From contig NZ_POQT01000028.1 in assembly GCF_002938435.1 (NCBI RefSeq), forward strand, positions 1 through 61,214: a DNA stretch of 61,214 nucleotides, written 5' to 3'. Source of the DNA: Blastococcus saxobsidens. GTDB lineage: Bacteria; Actinomycetota; Actinomycetes; Mycobacteriales; Geodermatophilaceae. Below the pieces are notes generated by a model. It saw only the letters and a list, made by a program, of their open reading frames with translations, ran no database searches and was not told the origin of the DNA. The stretch's first letter is position 1; each line of letters starts with the position of its first letter. Positions 1 to 7,926 of the stretch are shown here, one piece after another. The translations under genes and the position numbers were made by a program.

Positions 1-129
1 CACCGGACCCAGGTGGTCGCAGTGCCGCCAGGACAGCACGGTGAGGATGTCGGGGAAGGCTCGGGTCACCTGGCTCAGTGCGACGCCGATGGTGTGGCCG
101 CCGTAGACCCGCCGGCGCGGGCGGCAGCC
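1..129 (-). pseudogene. MaoC-like hot-dog dehydratase, fragment lacking its N-terminus, cut by the window edge
   Basis: The reverse strand in the frame of bases 1-3 reads a stretch with RVYGGHTIGVALSQ and WRHCDHLGPV, typical of MaoC-type acyl dehydratases (hot-dog fold, (R)-enoyl-CoA hydration). No ATG, GTG or TTG lies in this frame between the NUDIX stop codon and the conserved block, and the usual N-terminal half of the family is missing. This therefore looks like a remnant rather than a gene start. The 3' part lies beyond the window. A frameshift a few codons upstream is possible, because the neighbouring frame reads AAARAGG, which resembles the residues expected before VYGG. Family assignment rests on motif recognition only. 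Confidence 0.45.
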
Positions 130-136
130 GGCCGCG

Positions 137-613
137 TCACGCGCTGTCGGCCAGGAGTCCGGGCGCGCGCTCCACCAGCGCCCGCTCGTCCGCGTAGGCC
201 AGCCGGGTGCTGAGCTCGTCCAGCGGCACCCAGGCCACCTCGGTGACCTCGACGTCGGCGTCGGACAGGGCCCCGCCGATCGCGCGGAGCAGGAAGTGGT
301 GCACGGTCTTGTGCACCCGTCGCCCCTCGGCGACGAACCAGAAGTCGATGATGCCCAGCGGGGCGACGACCTCGCCGATGATCCCGGTCTCCTCGGCGAC
401 CTCGCGCACCGCGGTGTCCTCGGGGGTCTCACCCGCCTCGATGTGCCCCTTCGGCAGCGACCAGAGCAGGCGCCCGCGGCGGTCGGTGCGGCCGATGAGG
501 GCGGCACGGGGCCCGGTCACGCCGTCGTCGGCGACCACCAGGCCCCCGGCGGAGGTCTCGTCGACCCGGCGCAGCCGGCGGCCCGGGCGCGCTCGCCCGC
601 CCGTCCCAGCCAT
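137..613 (-). CDS. NUDIX hydrolase (MutT4-like)
   Basis: A 158-residue NUDIX pyrophosphohydrolase that should hydrolyse nucleoside diphosphate-linked substrates, as in nucleotide-pool cleaning. The NUDIX box is visible as [23 protein letters not shown] (first G, the REVAEE core and the metal-binding glutamates are intact). An upstream in-frame extension exists, but the ATG at 613 is preferred. It gives a protein starting MAGTGG, and a TACCCT -10 box lies 6 nt before it, consistent with a leaderless transcript. It is divergent from the CCA-adding enzyme gene, the arrangement of Rv3908 (mutT4) and Rv3907c (pcnA) in M. tuberculosis. The precise substrate is unknown. Confidence 0.85.
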   Translation of the reverse strand: MAGTGGRARPGRRLRRVDETSAGGLVVADDGVTGPRAALIGRTDRRGRLLWSLPKGHIEAGETPEDTAVREVAEETGIIGEVVAPLGIIDFWFVAEGRRVHKTVHHFLLRAIGGALSDADVEVTEVAWVPLDELSTRLAYADERALVERAPGLLADSA

Positions 614-619
614 GTCAGG

Positions 620-625
620 AGGGTA
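620..625 (-). promoter_or_regulatory. -10 box of NUDIX gene (leaderless)
   Basis: TACCCT on the reverse strand ends 6 nt before the ATG at 613, placing the predicted transcription start on or next to the start codon. No Shine-Dalgarno sequence is present. Confidence 0.45.
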
Positions 626-709
626 GCGCGACTCGCTGGAGAGCTCCGGGAGCAATCGCATTCCGCAGCGGACCCGACGGGGCCGGGCATCGCCGGACCG
701 CGGCGGCAC

Positions 710-715
710 TACTCT
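710..715 (+). promoter_or_regulatory. -10 box of CCA-adding enzyme gene
   Basis: TACTCT lies 8 nt before the GTG at 724. There is no ribosome-binding site in between, so the mRNA is probably leaderless or nearly so. It shares the 110-bp divergent region with the NUDIX promoter. Confidence 0.45.
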
Positions 716-723
716 GGCTCGTC

Positions 724-2211
724 GTGTCCGCCACCCCCTCGAGCCCCGCCGAGCCGCAGCCGGTTCCCCCGGCCGTGCAGGAGACCGTCCGCAGCCTCGT
801 GGAGCTCTCCCCGGTGCTCACCGAGCTCGGTCAGCGGTTCGCGGCCGCGGGCTTCGAGGCGCACCTGGTCGGTGGCTCGGTGCGCGATGCCCTGCTCGCC
901 GCCGGGCAGGGTGCGGCCGGGGTCCCGGGAGACCTGGACGTCACCACCGACGCCCGCCCCGAGCAGGTGCTGGAGCTGCTCCGCGGCTGGGCGCGTTCCA
1001 CGTGGAACACCGGGATCGCCTTCGGCACGGTGGGGGCCGACGTCGGGGGCACCCGGGTGGAGATCACCACGTTCCGGGCCGACCGGTACGACCGCGAGTC
1101 CCGCAACCCCGAGGTCGCCTGGGGCGACTCGCTCGTCGACGACCTGGTCCGCCGCGACTTCACCGTGAACGCGATGGCGGTCAGCCTGGGCCCCGACCGC
1201 AGCGTGACCGATCCGTTCGGCGGGCTGGGCGATCTGCTGGCCCGCCGGCTGGGCACCCCCGGGGCCGCGGTGGAGTCCTTCGCCGACGACCCGCTGCGGA
1301 TGCTGCGTGCCGTCCGGTTCGTCGCCCAGCTCGGGCTGACCCCCGACGACGACGTGGTCGCGGCGATGACCTCGCTGAGCGGGGAGCTGGCGCGGATCAC
1401 CCCCGAGCGGGTGCAGGCCGAGCTGTCGAAGACGCTGCTGCAGGACGCACCACGGGCGGCGCTGGAGCTGTTCGTGTCCACCGGACTGGCCGACGTCGTC
1501 CTGCCCGAGCTGCCGGCCCTGCGCATGGAGATCGACGAGCACCACCAGCACAAGGACGTCTACACCCACTCGCTGACGGTGCTCGACCAGGCGATCGCGC
1601 TGGAGAAGGCCGACGCGGCGGCGCCGTCCCCGGACCTGGTGCTGCGCCTCGCCGCGCTGCTGCACGACATCGGCAAGCCGGCCACCCGCCGGCACGAGGC
1701 AGGCGGGCGGGTCTCCTTCCACCACCACGAGGTCGTCGGCGCCAAGCTGGTCCGGAAGCGGCTGACCGCGCTGCGCTACCCCAAGGACGTCGTCGAGGCG
1801 GTGTCCCGGCTGACGTTCCTGCACCTGCGCTTCCACGGCTACGGCCGCGGCGAGTGGACGGACTCCGCCGTCCGCCGCTACGTGACCGACGCCGGCGAGC
1901 TGCTGCCCCGCCTCCACAAGCTGGTGCGCTCGGACTCCACGACCCGCAACAGGAAACGGGCCGCGGCCCTGGCGGCCACCTACGACTCCCTCGAGCAGCG
2001 GATCGCCGAGCTGGAGGCGCAGGAGGACCTGGCGCGGGTCCGTCCGGACCTGGACGGCAACGCGATCATGGGGATCCTGGGGCTCGGCCCCGGCCCCGAG
2101 GTCGGTGCCGCGTGGCGGTTCCTCAAGGACCTCCGGCTGGAACGCGGGCCGCTGGGCCGGGACGAGGCCGAGGCCGCGCTGCGCAGCTGGTGGGCCGGGC
2201 GCGCCGGCTGA
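724..2211 (+). CDS. pcnA: CCA tRNA nucleotidyltransferase / poly(A) polymerase family
   Basis: A 495-residue class II nucleotidyltransferase that should add or repair the 3' CCA of tRNAs. The head domain shows GGSVRDALL (about residue 46) and the metal-binding [16 protein letters not shown] and [12 protein letters not shown] follow. A C-terminal HD-type phosphohydrolase domain has LLHDIGKP and HHHEVVGAK, as in bacterial CCA enzymes with an HD domain. The start is GTG at 724, read without a Shine-Dalgarno from a -10 box 8 nt upstream. The gene faces away from the NUDIX gene. A perfect parS-like palindrome is embedded at 995-1008, read as RSTWNTG. Convergent with the MFS transporter gene. Confidence 0.93.
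   Translation: MSATPSSPAEPQPVPPAVQETVRSLVELSPVLTELGQRFAAAGFEAHLVGGSVRDALLAAGQGAAGVPGDLDVTTDARPEQVLELLRGWARSTWNTGIAFGTVGADVGGTRVEITTFRADRYDRESRNPEVAWGDSLVDDLVRRDFTVNAMAVSLGPDRSVTDPFGGLGDLLARRLGTPGAAVESFADDPLRMLRAVRFVAQLGLTPDDDVVAAMTSLSGELARITPERVQAELSKTLLQDAPRAALELFVSTGLADVVLPELPALRMEIDEHHQHKDVYTHSLTVLDQAIALEKADAAAPSPDLVLRLAALLHDIGKPATRRHEAGGRVSFHHHEVVGAKLVRKRLTALRYPKDVVEAVSRLTFLHLRFHGYGRGEWTDSAVRRYVTDAGELLPRLHKLVRSDSTTRNRKRAAALAATYDSLEQRIAELEAQEDLARVRPDLDGNAIMGILGLGPGPEVGAAWRFLKDLRLERGPLGRDEAEAALRSWWAGRAG
995..1008. promoter_or_regulatory. parS-like ParB-binding site, copy 1
   Basis: Perfect 14-bp palindrome GTTCCACGTGGAAC inside the CCA-enzyme gene. It matches the core of the bacterial parS consensus (GTTYCACGTGRAAC). 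Three identical copies occur elsewhere in this window. Confidence 0.75.
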
Positions 2212-2224
2212 CCACCCCGACGGC

Positions 2225-3496
2225 TCAGCGCCGGGACATCCGGACGTGCAGCGCCGCGGTGAGCACGTACCCGGCGCCCACCACCGCCAGCACGGGACGG
2301 GACACCCCCGAGGCGGGCAGCAGCACCGCCGCCACCACGAGGGCGAGGACGTACCCGACGTTGAACAGGGTGTCGTAGACGGAGAAGACGCGACCGCGGT
2401 GGTCGTCGTCGATGCTCTCCTGCAGCGTGGTGTCGACGCAGATCTTCACGCCCTGGCCCATGAGCCCGAGCAGGAACCCGGCCGCGACCGCTGCCGGTGG
2501 CTGCACCAGCAGGCCGAGGCCGAGCTGGGCCAGCCCACCGCCGGCCAGCAGCCCCGCGATCCAGCAGTCCTTGCCGATCCGCGCGACGGCCGCCGGCGTG
2601 AGCGCCGCAGCGACCAGGGTGCCCACCGCGCCCGCGGCGACCACCTCGCCCAGCCCCACGAGGCCGCCGGGGAACCACGCGCCTGCGTCGGTGAACGTGT
2701 TCCGGTACAGCAGCAGCGCCATCAGCGTCAGCAGCCCGTACCAGAACCGGTGCAGGCTGATCGCCGTCAGCACCGCGGCGGCCGCGCGGTCGCGCCACGC
2801 GTGCCGGGCGCCGGAGACCATGCCGGCCAGCACCTGCCGGGCGCTGAGGACCGCGGTGCGGGACATGTGGTCGGGTCCCAGGTGGGTCCGGGTGAAACCC
2901 GCGACGACGGCTGCGGCCGCGAGGTAGGGCAGCGCGGCCGCGAGCGCCACGGCCGAGTAGGCGGCGTCGCCGGAGGCGGTCAGCTGGAGCAGTCCGAGCG
3001 CGACGGCACCGCCCACCACGGTGGAGACCGCGCCCGACGTGGTCGACACGGCGTTCGCCGAGACCAGCGAGGGCTCGTCGGTGGTGTGCGGCAGGCCGGC
3101 CGACAGAGCGGCGAGGACGAACCGGTTGACGGAGAAGACCGCGAGCCCGGCCGCGTAGAAGGCCGGGCCCTGGACGCCGGCGAGGATCAGCCCGGCCACC
3201 ACGGCGACCAGGCCGGCGCGCACCAGGTTGGCCCGCAGCAGCACCTGCCGGCGGCTCCACCGGTCCAGCCACACGCCGGCGAACGGTCCGACCAGCGAGT
3301 AGGGCAGGAGGAGGACGGCGAAGCCCGCGGCCACGTCGACCGGATCGGCGGCCCGCTGGGGGTTGAACAGGACCGTGCCGGCCAGCGCCGCCTGGAACAC
3401 GCCGTCGCCGAACTGCGAGAGCAGCCGGGTGCCGAGCAGCCGACGGAAGTCCCGGCGTGCGAGCAGGCCGCGCACGGTCGTCCCCGCCTCGGCCAC
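2225..3496 (-). CDS. MFS transporter (drug/metabolite efflux type)
   Basis: A 423-residue integral membrane protein with about 12 hydrophobic segments. After the first helices it carries the loop GVWLDRWSRRQVLL, matching the MFS motif A pattern. The substrate cannot be read from the sequence. The GTG start at 3496 is supported by a TAGGGT -10 box 6 nt upstream. It is convergent with the CCA-enzyme gene and divergent from yqgE. The last stretch ends RMSRR near the membrane. Short-loop architecture and family resemblance suggest an exporter, but this is inference. Confidence 0.8.
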   Translation of the reverse strand: MAEAGTTVRGLLARRDFRRLLGTRLLSQFGDGVFQAALAGTVLFNPQRAADPVDVAAGFAVLLLPYSLVGPFAGVWLDRWSRRQVLLRANLVRAGLVAVVAGLILAGVQGPAFYAAGLAVFSVNRFVLAALSAGLPHTTDEPSLVSANAVSTTSGAVSTVVGGAVALGLLQLTASGDAAYSAVALAAALPYLAAAAVVAGFTRTHLGPDHMSRTAVLSARQVLAGMVSGARHAWRDRAAAAVLTAISLHRFWYGLLTLMALLLYRNTFTDAGAWFPGGLVGLGEVVAAGAVGTLVAAALTPAAVARIGKDCWIAGLLAGGGLAQLGLGLLVQPPAAVAAGFLLGLMGQGVKICVDTTLQESIDDDHRGRVFSVYDTLFNVGYVLALVVAAVLLPASGVSRPVLAVVGAGYVLTAALHVRMSRR

Positions 3497-3502
3497 GCCG
3501 AC

Positions 3503-3508
3503 ACCCTA
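3503..3508 (-). promoter_or_regulatory. -10 box of MFS transporter gene
   Basis: TAGGGT on the reverse strand, 6 nt before the GTG start at 3496, consistent with a leaderless mRNA. Confidence 0.4.
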
Positions 3509-3509
3509 G

Positions 3510-3568
3510 TGAAAGGACCCCCTGCCCCCCGCCACTCGCAGGCTCGCGTCGGGACCCTGCAGGGGGCC
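3510..3568 (+). repeat. Intergenic hairpin repeat, copy E1
   Basis: Begins TGAAAGGACC, continues CCCTGCCCCCC, a CTCGC-AGG-CTCGCG apical part, then GGGACCCTGCAGGGGGCC. The outer arms GGACCCCCTGC and GCAGGGGGCC pair. Three related copies lie at 4454-4517, 5376-5439 and 14889-14949. This copy is the only one in a divergent promoter region and not attached to the stop codon of a recognised gene. Confidence 0.65.
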
Positions 3569-3684
3569 GCCCGCGCTCCACGCCGACCGCGGACTCGTGG
3601 CGGCCTCCCGCCGTTCCCCACCCGTGGGGAACGGCGGGACGGCAGGCGCGGCCCCCGGCGCCGGATTGGGGCACACTGGGGAGG

Positions 3685-4347
3685 ATGTCCCCGGTGCCCG
3701 CGTCGCCCGAGCCCGAGTCCGGTCCGCCCGCGCGGCCTGTGACCGGGCGGCGCCGCGCGCCCGCCGTCCCGGCGCTGTCGATCGGCTGCCTGGACGACGT
3801 GAGCGCCGGCACCCTGCTCGTCGCGATGCCCTCGCTGGCCGACCCCACGTTCGCCGGCACCGTCGTCTTCGTGCTCGACCACTCCGACACCGGGACCCTC
3901 GGCGTCGTGCTGGGCCGCCCCAGCCAGGTCGACATCCGCGACGTGCTCCCCGGCTGGTGCGACCTGGCCGTGTCGCCCGGCGTGTTCCACGTGGGCGGGC
4001 CGTGCGAGACCGACACCGCGCTGTGCCTGGCCACCGCCGAGGGCCCGGAGCCCCCGCCGGGGCTGCGGCCGGTGGCCGACGACGTCTACCTGGTCGACCT
4101 CGACGGTGACCCGGCCGAGCTGGCGGGCCGCCTCACCGGCCTGCGCGTGTTCGCCGGCTACGCGGGCTGGTCCCCGGGCCAGCTGGCCGGCGAGATCACC
4201 GAGGGCGCCTGGGCCTGCCTGCCCGCGCGCGCCGGGGACGTGCTGGGCGAGCTCTCCGGCCCGCAGCTGTGGCGGCGGGTGATGGGCCGGCAGACCGGTC
4301 GCCTCGCGGTGCTGTCCACCGCGCCGGCCGATCCGGCCGCGAACTGA
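3685..4347 (+). CDS. YqgE/AlgH family protein (UPF0301)
   Basis: A 220-residue protein of the YqgE/AlgH family, whose biochemical role is not established. Visible family features are the early GTLLVAMPSLADPTFAGTVV block, then LDHSDTGTLGVVLGRP, FHVGGP, FAGYAGWSPGQL and the C-terminal LPARAGDVL. The long upstream extension of the frame overlaps the MFS gene and repeat E1 and lacks family similarity, so the ATG at 3685 (MSPVPASPE) is chosen. The N-terminus carries about 40 extra Pro/Arg-rich residues. A terminator-like hairpin follows at 4408-4444. Confidence 0.88.
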   Translation: MSPVPASPEPESGPPARPVTGRRRAPAVPALSIGCLDDVSAGTLLVAMPSLADPTFAGTVVFVLDHSDTGTLGVVLGRPSQVDIRDVLPGWCDLAVSPGVFHVGGPCETDTALCLATAEGPEPPPGLRPVADDVYLVDLDGDPAELAGRLTGLRVFAGYAGWSPGQLAGEITEGAWACLPARAGDVLGELSGPQLWRRVMGRQTGRLAVLSTAPADPAAN

Positions 4348-4407
4348 GCCGCGCGACGCGCGCGTCACGGGCAGCGCGAACGCCGGTGATCTGGTAGGAA
4401 GGACGTC

Positions 4408-4444
4408 GGCAGGGGGCGGTCTGGGGAAGAGCCCGCCCCCTGCC
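4408..4444 (+). terminator. Hairpin terminator after yqgE
   Basis: Perfect 12-bp inverted repeat GGCAGGGGGCGG / CCGCCCCCTGCC around a 13-nt loop, 60 nt after the yqgE stop. It lies in the convergent gap with the lipoprotein gene. There is no U-tract, as is usual in high-GC actinobacteria. Confidence 0.6.
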
Positions 4445-4453
4445 ACTGTCTTG

Positions 4454-4517
4454 AGGCCCCTCTGCAGGGTCCCGCCGCGAGCGTGCGAGTGGTGGGGGGC
4501 AGAGGGGTCCTTCTTCA
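4454..4517 (-). repeat. Intergenic hairpin repeat, copy E2, starting at the lipoprotein stop codon
   Basis: Read on the reverse strand it begins with the TGA stop of the lipoprotein gene (TGAAGAAGGACCCC). It then shows CTGCCCCCCACC, the apical CTCGCACGCTCGCG, and GGGACCCTGCAGAGGGGCC. Outer arms pair as a long imperfect hairpin that could end transcription. It is the closest relative of E1. Confidence 0.7.
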
Positions 4518-5276
4518 GACGCCGAACGCCGCCGCCACCTGCGGGTGGTCGGCCACGTCGGCCGTCGCCTCCGCCCCGGGCAGCGCCACCCGCCGGGGGC
4601 CGTGCTCGCCGAGCGTGACGGTGAGCTCCAGGTCTCCCTGCGGCAGCGTGGCGCGGTACTGCCTCAGCGTCTGGTCGCCGTCGTCCACGGCCACCGTGCG
4701 GTCCTCCCGCAGCCGGTAGACCACCGTCGGCCGGCCGTCGACGCTCTGGTGGGCGTGCCAGCGGTAGGGGCCGTCGAGGAACAGCCGTGGGTCGTCGGCC
4801 GTGCGGGCGGACAGGTTGAGCAGCACCTGCACCAGCACGTCCAGCAGCTCGGGGTCCTGCGGGTCGTCGGCCAGCGGGCGGCGCAGGTAGGCGGCCTCGG
4901 CGGCGCCGGCACCCGCCAGTGCTTCGGCCAGGCCGGGCACGTCGCCGAACCAGAGCTCGTCCCGGTCGAAGAACAGCGTCCGGGTGTCGCGTTCCTCGCC
5001 GTCCACGAGCGTGACCGCCTCGGCCCGGCCCTGGGCGCGCCGGAAGTCGATCTCGCCGGTCAGCGTGAGGACCGCGTCCTCGCCGAAGGGGACGGTGACG
5101 ACGAAGTCGGCGCCGCCCTCCTGGTGGTTGCGGTGCAGCAGCTCGGCGAGCACGGCCGCCTCGTCCTCGGTGACCGGCTCGCCGGCCCGGCGCTCCCCCG
5201 TCGAGCAGCCGGCGAGGAGGAGTGCGGCCAGCGCGGCCGCGCAGACGCGCGCGGCGGGCGGGCGGCGGGCGGGCAT
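4515..5276 (-). CDS. Putative lipoprotein, function unknown
   Basis: A 253-residue protein with a lipoprotein signal peptide: ARVCAAALAALLLAGCS, where LAGC is the lipobox and the Cys at about residue 24 would be lipidated. The mature part is hydrophilic with many acidic and aromatic residues and beta-rich segments (FVVTVPFGEDAVLTLTGEI, then RWHAHQSVDGRPTVVYRL). The layout resembles mycobacterial LppX/LprG-like lipid-binding lipoproteins only superficially, and no family was recognised. The ATG start at 5276 is supported by a TAGTCT -10 box 7 nt upstream. It lies downstream of ino1 on the same strand but is separated by repeat E3 and another hairpin, so it is probably transcribed on its own. 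Confidence 0.75.
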   Translation of the reverse strand: MPARRPPAARVCAAALAALLLAGCSTGERRAGEPVTEDEAAVLAELLHRNHQEGGADFVVTVPFGEDAVLTLTGEIDFRRAQGRAEAVTLVDGEERDTRTLFFDRDELWFGDVPGLAEALAGAGAAEAAYLRRPLADDPQDPELLDVLVQVLLNLSARTADDPRLFLDGPYRWHAHQSVDGRPTVVYRLREDRTVAVDDGDQTLRQYRATLPQGDLELTVTLGEHGPRRVALPGAEATADVADHPQVAAAFGV

Positions 5277-5283
5277 GGTCCGA

Positions 5284-5289
5284 AGACTA
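5284..5289 (-). promoter_or_regulatory. -10 box of lipoprotein gene
   Basis: TAGTCT on the reverse strand, 7 nt before the ATG at 5276, fits a leaderless promoter. Confidence 0.4.
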
Positions 5290-5323
5290 GGGAGCCGGGG
5301 CCGCGATACCGGGCAGGAACGCG

Positions 5324-5360
5324 CGGGGCCCGCACCTCCGGCGAGGAGATGCGGGCCCCG
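5324..5360 (-). terminator. Hairpin after ino1
   Basis: Perfect 11-bp inverted repeat CGGGGCCCGCA / TGCGGGCCCCG with a 15-nt loop, between repeat E3 and the lipoprotein promoter. Probably a second stop for ino1 transcripts. Confidence 0.45.
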
Positions 5361-5375
5361 GTGAGCGGATGGAAC

Positions 5376-5439
5376 GGCCTCCCTGCAGGGCCCCGCCGTG
5401 AGCGGAGCGAGCGGTGGGGAGCAGGGAGGTCCTTCGTCA
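5376..5439 (-). repeat. Intergenic hairpin repeat, copy E3, starting at the ino1 stop codon
   Basis: On the reverse strand it starts with the ino1 TGA (TGACGAAGGACC) and continues TCCCTGCTCCCCACCG, an apical CTCGCTCCGCTC, then CGGCGGGGCCCTGCAGGGAGGCC. Outer arms pair GGACCTCCCTGC with GCAGGGAGGCC, and inner arms pair CCCCACCG with CGGCGGGG. Confidence 0.7.
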
Positions 5440-6516
5440 GCGCTCGACGTCGCCCTTGATGAAGGCCTCGACCATGTCGCGGGCCTCGCTGTCGCGGTAC
5501 TGCACCGGCGGGCTCTTCATGAAGTACGCCGACGCCGACAGGATGGGGCCACCGATGCCCCGGTCCTTGGCGATCTTCGCCGCACGGACGGCGTCGATGA
5601 TGATGCCGGCGGAGTTCGGGGAGTCCCAGACCTCGAGCTTGTACTCCAGGCTCAGCGGGACGTCGCCGAACGCGCGGGCCTCGAGGCGCACGTAGGCCCA
5701 CTTGCGGTCCGACAGCCACGGCACGTGGTCCGACGGGCCGATGTGCACGTTGCCCACGCCCATGTCCCGGTCGACCTGGCTGGTGACGGCCTGGGTCTTG
5801 GAGATCTTCTTGGACTCCAGGCGCTCGCGCTCGAGCATGTTCTTGAAGTCCATGTTGCCGCCGACGTTGAGCTGCATCGTGCGGTCCAGCTGCACGCCGC
5901 GGTCCTCGAACAGCTTCGCCAGCACCCGGTGGGTGATGGTGGCGCCGACCTGGCTCTTGATGTCGTCGCCGACGATGGGCACGCCGGCGGCGGTGAACTT
6001 GTCCGCCCACTCCTTGGTGCCGGCGATGAAGACCGGGAGCGCATTGACGAAGGCGACCCCTGCGTCCAGGGCGGCCTGGGCGTAGAACTCGGCGGCCTGC
6101 TGCGACCCCACGGGCAGGTAGCAGACCAGCACGTCGGCACCGGACTCGCGCAGCGCGGCGACCACGTCGACCTGCTGGTCGTCGGACTCCTCGACCATCT
6201 CGCGGTAGTACTTGCCGAGGCCGTCCAGCGTGGTGCCCCGCTGCACGGTGACGCCCAGCGGCGGGACGTCGCAGATGGAGATGGTGTTGTTCTCGCTGGC
6301 GACGATGGCCTCGGAGAGATCCCGACCGACCTTCTTGGCATCGACGTCGAACGCGGCGACGAACTCGATGTCGGAGACGTGGTACTCGCCGAACCGGACG
6401 TGCATCAGCCCGGGCACGGACGCCGTCTCGTCGGCGTCGCGGTAGTAGTGGACGCCCTGCACGAGCGAGGCGGCGCAGTTACCGACGCCGACGATGGCGA
6501 CCTTGACTGACCCCAT
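5437..6516 (-). CDS. ino1: myo-Inositol-1-phosphate synthase
   Basis: A 359-residue NAD-dependent synthase converting glucose 6-phosphate to inositol 1-phosphate, the entry to phosphatidylinositol, mycothiol and related lipids in actinobacteria. The N-terminus [21 protein letters not shown] is the Rossmann NAD-binding motif. [24 protein letters not shown] and [10 protein letters not shown] are the conserved catalytic blocks of the short actinobacterial enzyme. The start at 6516 is fixed by a strong AGGAGAAGGAG upstream. The ORF remains open further 5', but that part overlaps padR. The gene follows the PadR regulator on the same strand, as in M. tuberculosis Rv0047c-Rv0046c. Confidence 0.96.
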   Translation of the reverse strand: MGSVKVAIVGVGNCAASLVQGVHYYRDADETASVPGLMHVRFGEYHVSDIEFVAAFDVDAKKVGRDLSEAIVASENNTISICDVPPLGVTVQRGTTLDGLGKYYREMVEESDDQQVDVVAALRESGADVLVCYLPVGSQQAAEFYAQAALDAGVAFVNALPVFIAGTKEWADKFTAAGVPIVGDDIKSQVGATITHRVLAKLFEDRGVQLDRTMQLNVGGNMDFKNMLERERLESKKISKTQAVTSQVDRDMGVGNVHIGPSDHVPWLSDRKWAYVRLEARAFGDVPLSLEYKLEVWDSPNSAGIIIDAVRAAKIAKDRGIGGPILSASAYFMKSPPVQYRDSEARDMVEAFIKGDVER

Positions 6517-6608
6517 GACTCTCCTTCTCCTGGACCTGGTGGTCCCGTGGTCGCCGGACCGGGTGCGGTCCGGTGCTGCCTGCGGCGGGGCGGTGCCCCG
6601 CCGTCGTG

Positions 6609-7214
6609 CTAGTCGGTGTCCGGCCGCTTCTCTGGACCGGGGACGGCGGGACGGTCGCCCGAGGACTCCGCCCGTTCGCTGTCGATGAGCTCGGAGAGCC
6701 AGCGGACCTCCCGGTCGACCGACTCCAGGCCGTGGCGCTGCAGTTCGAGCGTGTAGCGGTCGAGCCGCTCGCGGGTCCGGCTCAGCGACGTGCGGAGCCC
6801 TTCGCGCTGGCGCTCCACCGTGCGGCGGCGGCCCTCGAGGATCCGCAGCCGCACGTCGCGGGCCGTGTGCCGGAAGAAGGCGAGGCGGACGCCGAAGAAC
6901 CCGCCGTCGTCGTAGGCCTCCGGGCCGGTCTCGCCGACCAGCTCGTGGAAGCGCTCCTTGCCTTCCGCGGTGATCGTGTACACGACCTTCCCGCGTCGTC
7001 CGGTCAGCGGCGGTGCGTCGGCCGGCAGCAGGGCACGTGGCGGGGGTTCGTCGGTGCTGATCAACCCGGCCGCCTGCATCCGCCGCAGCGCGGGGTACAG
7101 CGAGCCGTAGGAGATGCTGCGCAGCCCGCCGAGCACCTGCGCGAGCTGCTTGCGCAGCTCGTAGCCGTGCATCGGGGACTGGTGCAGCAGACCGAGGATG
7201 GCGAACTCGAGCAC
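6609..7214 (-). CDS. PadR family transcriptional regulator
   Basis: A 201-residue repressor-type protein. The N-terminal winged helix reads [22 protein letters not shown] and [18 protein letters not shown], a clear PadR signature. [18 protein letters not shown] is the wing, and a long C-terminal coiled-coil dimerisation part of the Vir/PadR2 type follows. The GTG start is at 7214. A perfect palindrome, a probable operator, lies about 27 nt upstream at 7241-7263, so autoregulation is likely. The gene sits 92 nt before ino1 on the same strand and may control it. The Rv0047c-ino1 pair of mycobacteria has the same order. The ligand is unknown. Confidence 0.92.
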   Translation of the reverse strand: MLEFAILGLLHQSPMHGYELRKQLAQVLGGLRSISYGSLYPALRRMQAAGLISTDEPPPRALLPADAPPLTGRRGKVVYTITAEGKERFHELVGETGPEAYDDGGFFGVRLAFFRHTARDVRLRILEGRRRTVERQREGLRTSLSRTRERLDRYTLELQRHGLESVDREVRWLSELIDSERAESSGDRPAVPGPEKRPDTD

Positions 7215-7240
7215 GTGCCGTCCTCCCGTCTCTCCTCATC

Positions 7241-7263
7241 CGATGTATCGCGACGATACATCG
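7241..7263. promoter_or_regulatory. Probable PadR operator
   Basis: Perfect 10-bp inverted repeat CGATGTATCG-CGA-CGATACATCG just upstream of padR. ATGTAT...ATACAT half-sites are typical of PadR-type operators. AT-rich relative to its surroundings, it lies between padR and the divergent DUF5318 gene. Confidence 0.7.
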
Positions 7264-7359
7264 AGGGGCACGAGTGCTCGACCGGGGCGCCAGGTGCCAC
7301 CTGCGGCCCGACCGGGGGTGTCGCCACTCGGGGAAGCCCACACGCCGGGCCCCGGTGCG

Positions 7360-7365
7360 TACATT
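7360..7365 (+). promoter_or_regulatory. -10 box of DUF5318 gene
   Basis: TACATT, 7 nt before the GTG at 7373. It decides the start codon, since no ATG is available in this frame nearby and no Shine-Dalgarno exists. Confidence 0.45.
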
Positions 7366-7372
7366 GGCGGCC

Positions 7373-7789
7373 GTGCCCGGACGTCGATCCGTCGTGGACT
7401 ACTCGCTGCAGCGGCGAGCCGTCCTCGCCGACGTGCACTCCGGACGCACCGGTCTGTTCGAGGTCTGCGACGCCAGCCCGTACCTCTCCCGGGCGGCGAA
7501 GTACCACGGCCAGCCGACCGACGTGCCATGCCCGGTCTGCCGCAGGGACCGTCTCACGCTGGTGAACTACGTGTACGGCGACCACCTCGGTCCGGTGGCC
7601 GGGCAGGCCAAGACCGAGGTCGAGCTCGCCCGAATGGACACCGCTCAGGACGAGTTCTCCGTGTACCAGGTGGAGGTGTGCCGCAGCTGCGGCTGGAACC
7701 ACCTCGACTGCTCGTACGTCCTCGGTGCTGAACCGGAACCGGGACGGCAGCCCCGCCGGGGGCGGCGCCGCGCGGCGACGGAGCAGTGA
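7373..7789 (+). CDS. DUF5318 family protein with two CxxC pairs
   Basis: A 138-residue protein equivalent in position to Rv0049, upstream of ponA1 in mycobacteria. It starts at GTG 7373 ([18 protein letters not shown]). Two CxxC pairs, CPVC (about residue 44) and CRSC (about residue 101), could bind a zinc ion. The tail is Arg-rich ([14 protein letters not shown]). Function is not known. The conserved link with a class A PBP suggests a cell-envelope or division-related role, which is inference. The frame extends upstream of 7373, but the leaderless -10 box argues for the shorter protein. Confidence 0.8.
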   Translation: MPGRRSVVDYSLQRRAVLADVHSGRTGLFEVCDASPYLSRAAKYHGQPTDVPCPVCRRDRLTLVNYVYGDHLGPVAGQAKTEVELARMDTAQDEFSVYQVEVCRSCGWNHLDCSYVLGAEPEPGRQPRRGRRRAATEQ

Positions 7790-7926
7790 CCGGCCGCTCC
7801 TCGCCCGGTGCGCGGACCCGGGCCCCCGACGTCGCGGGCCGGGACCTCCGCCACAGCTGAAGACGCTCCGCCGCGTCCGGGCACGTGCCCGGCGCCGACC
7901 ATGACAGTTCAGGAAGGGGTGTGCTC

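Noticed and set aside
13..213. 66-residue plus-strand frame at the left edge
   Set aside because: Antisense to the MaoC fragment and the NUDIX gene; Pro/Arg-rich shadow composition.
3984..3997. Possible fifth parS site
   Set aside because: Only the left part GTTCCACGTGG matches; the right half is not palindromic.
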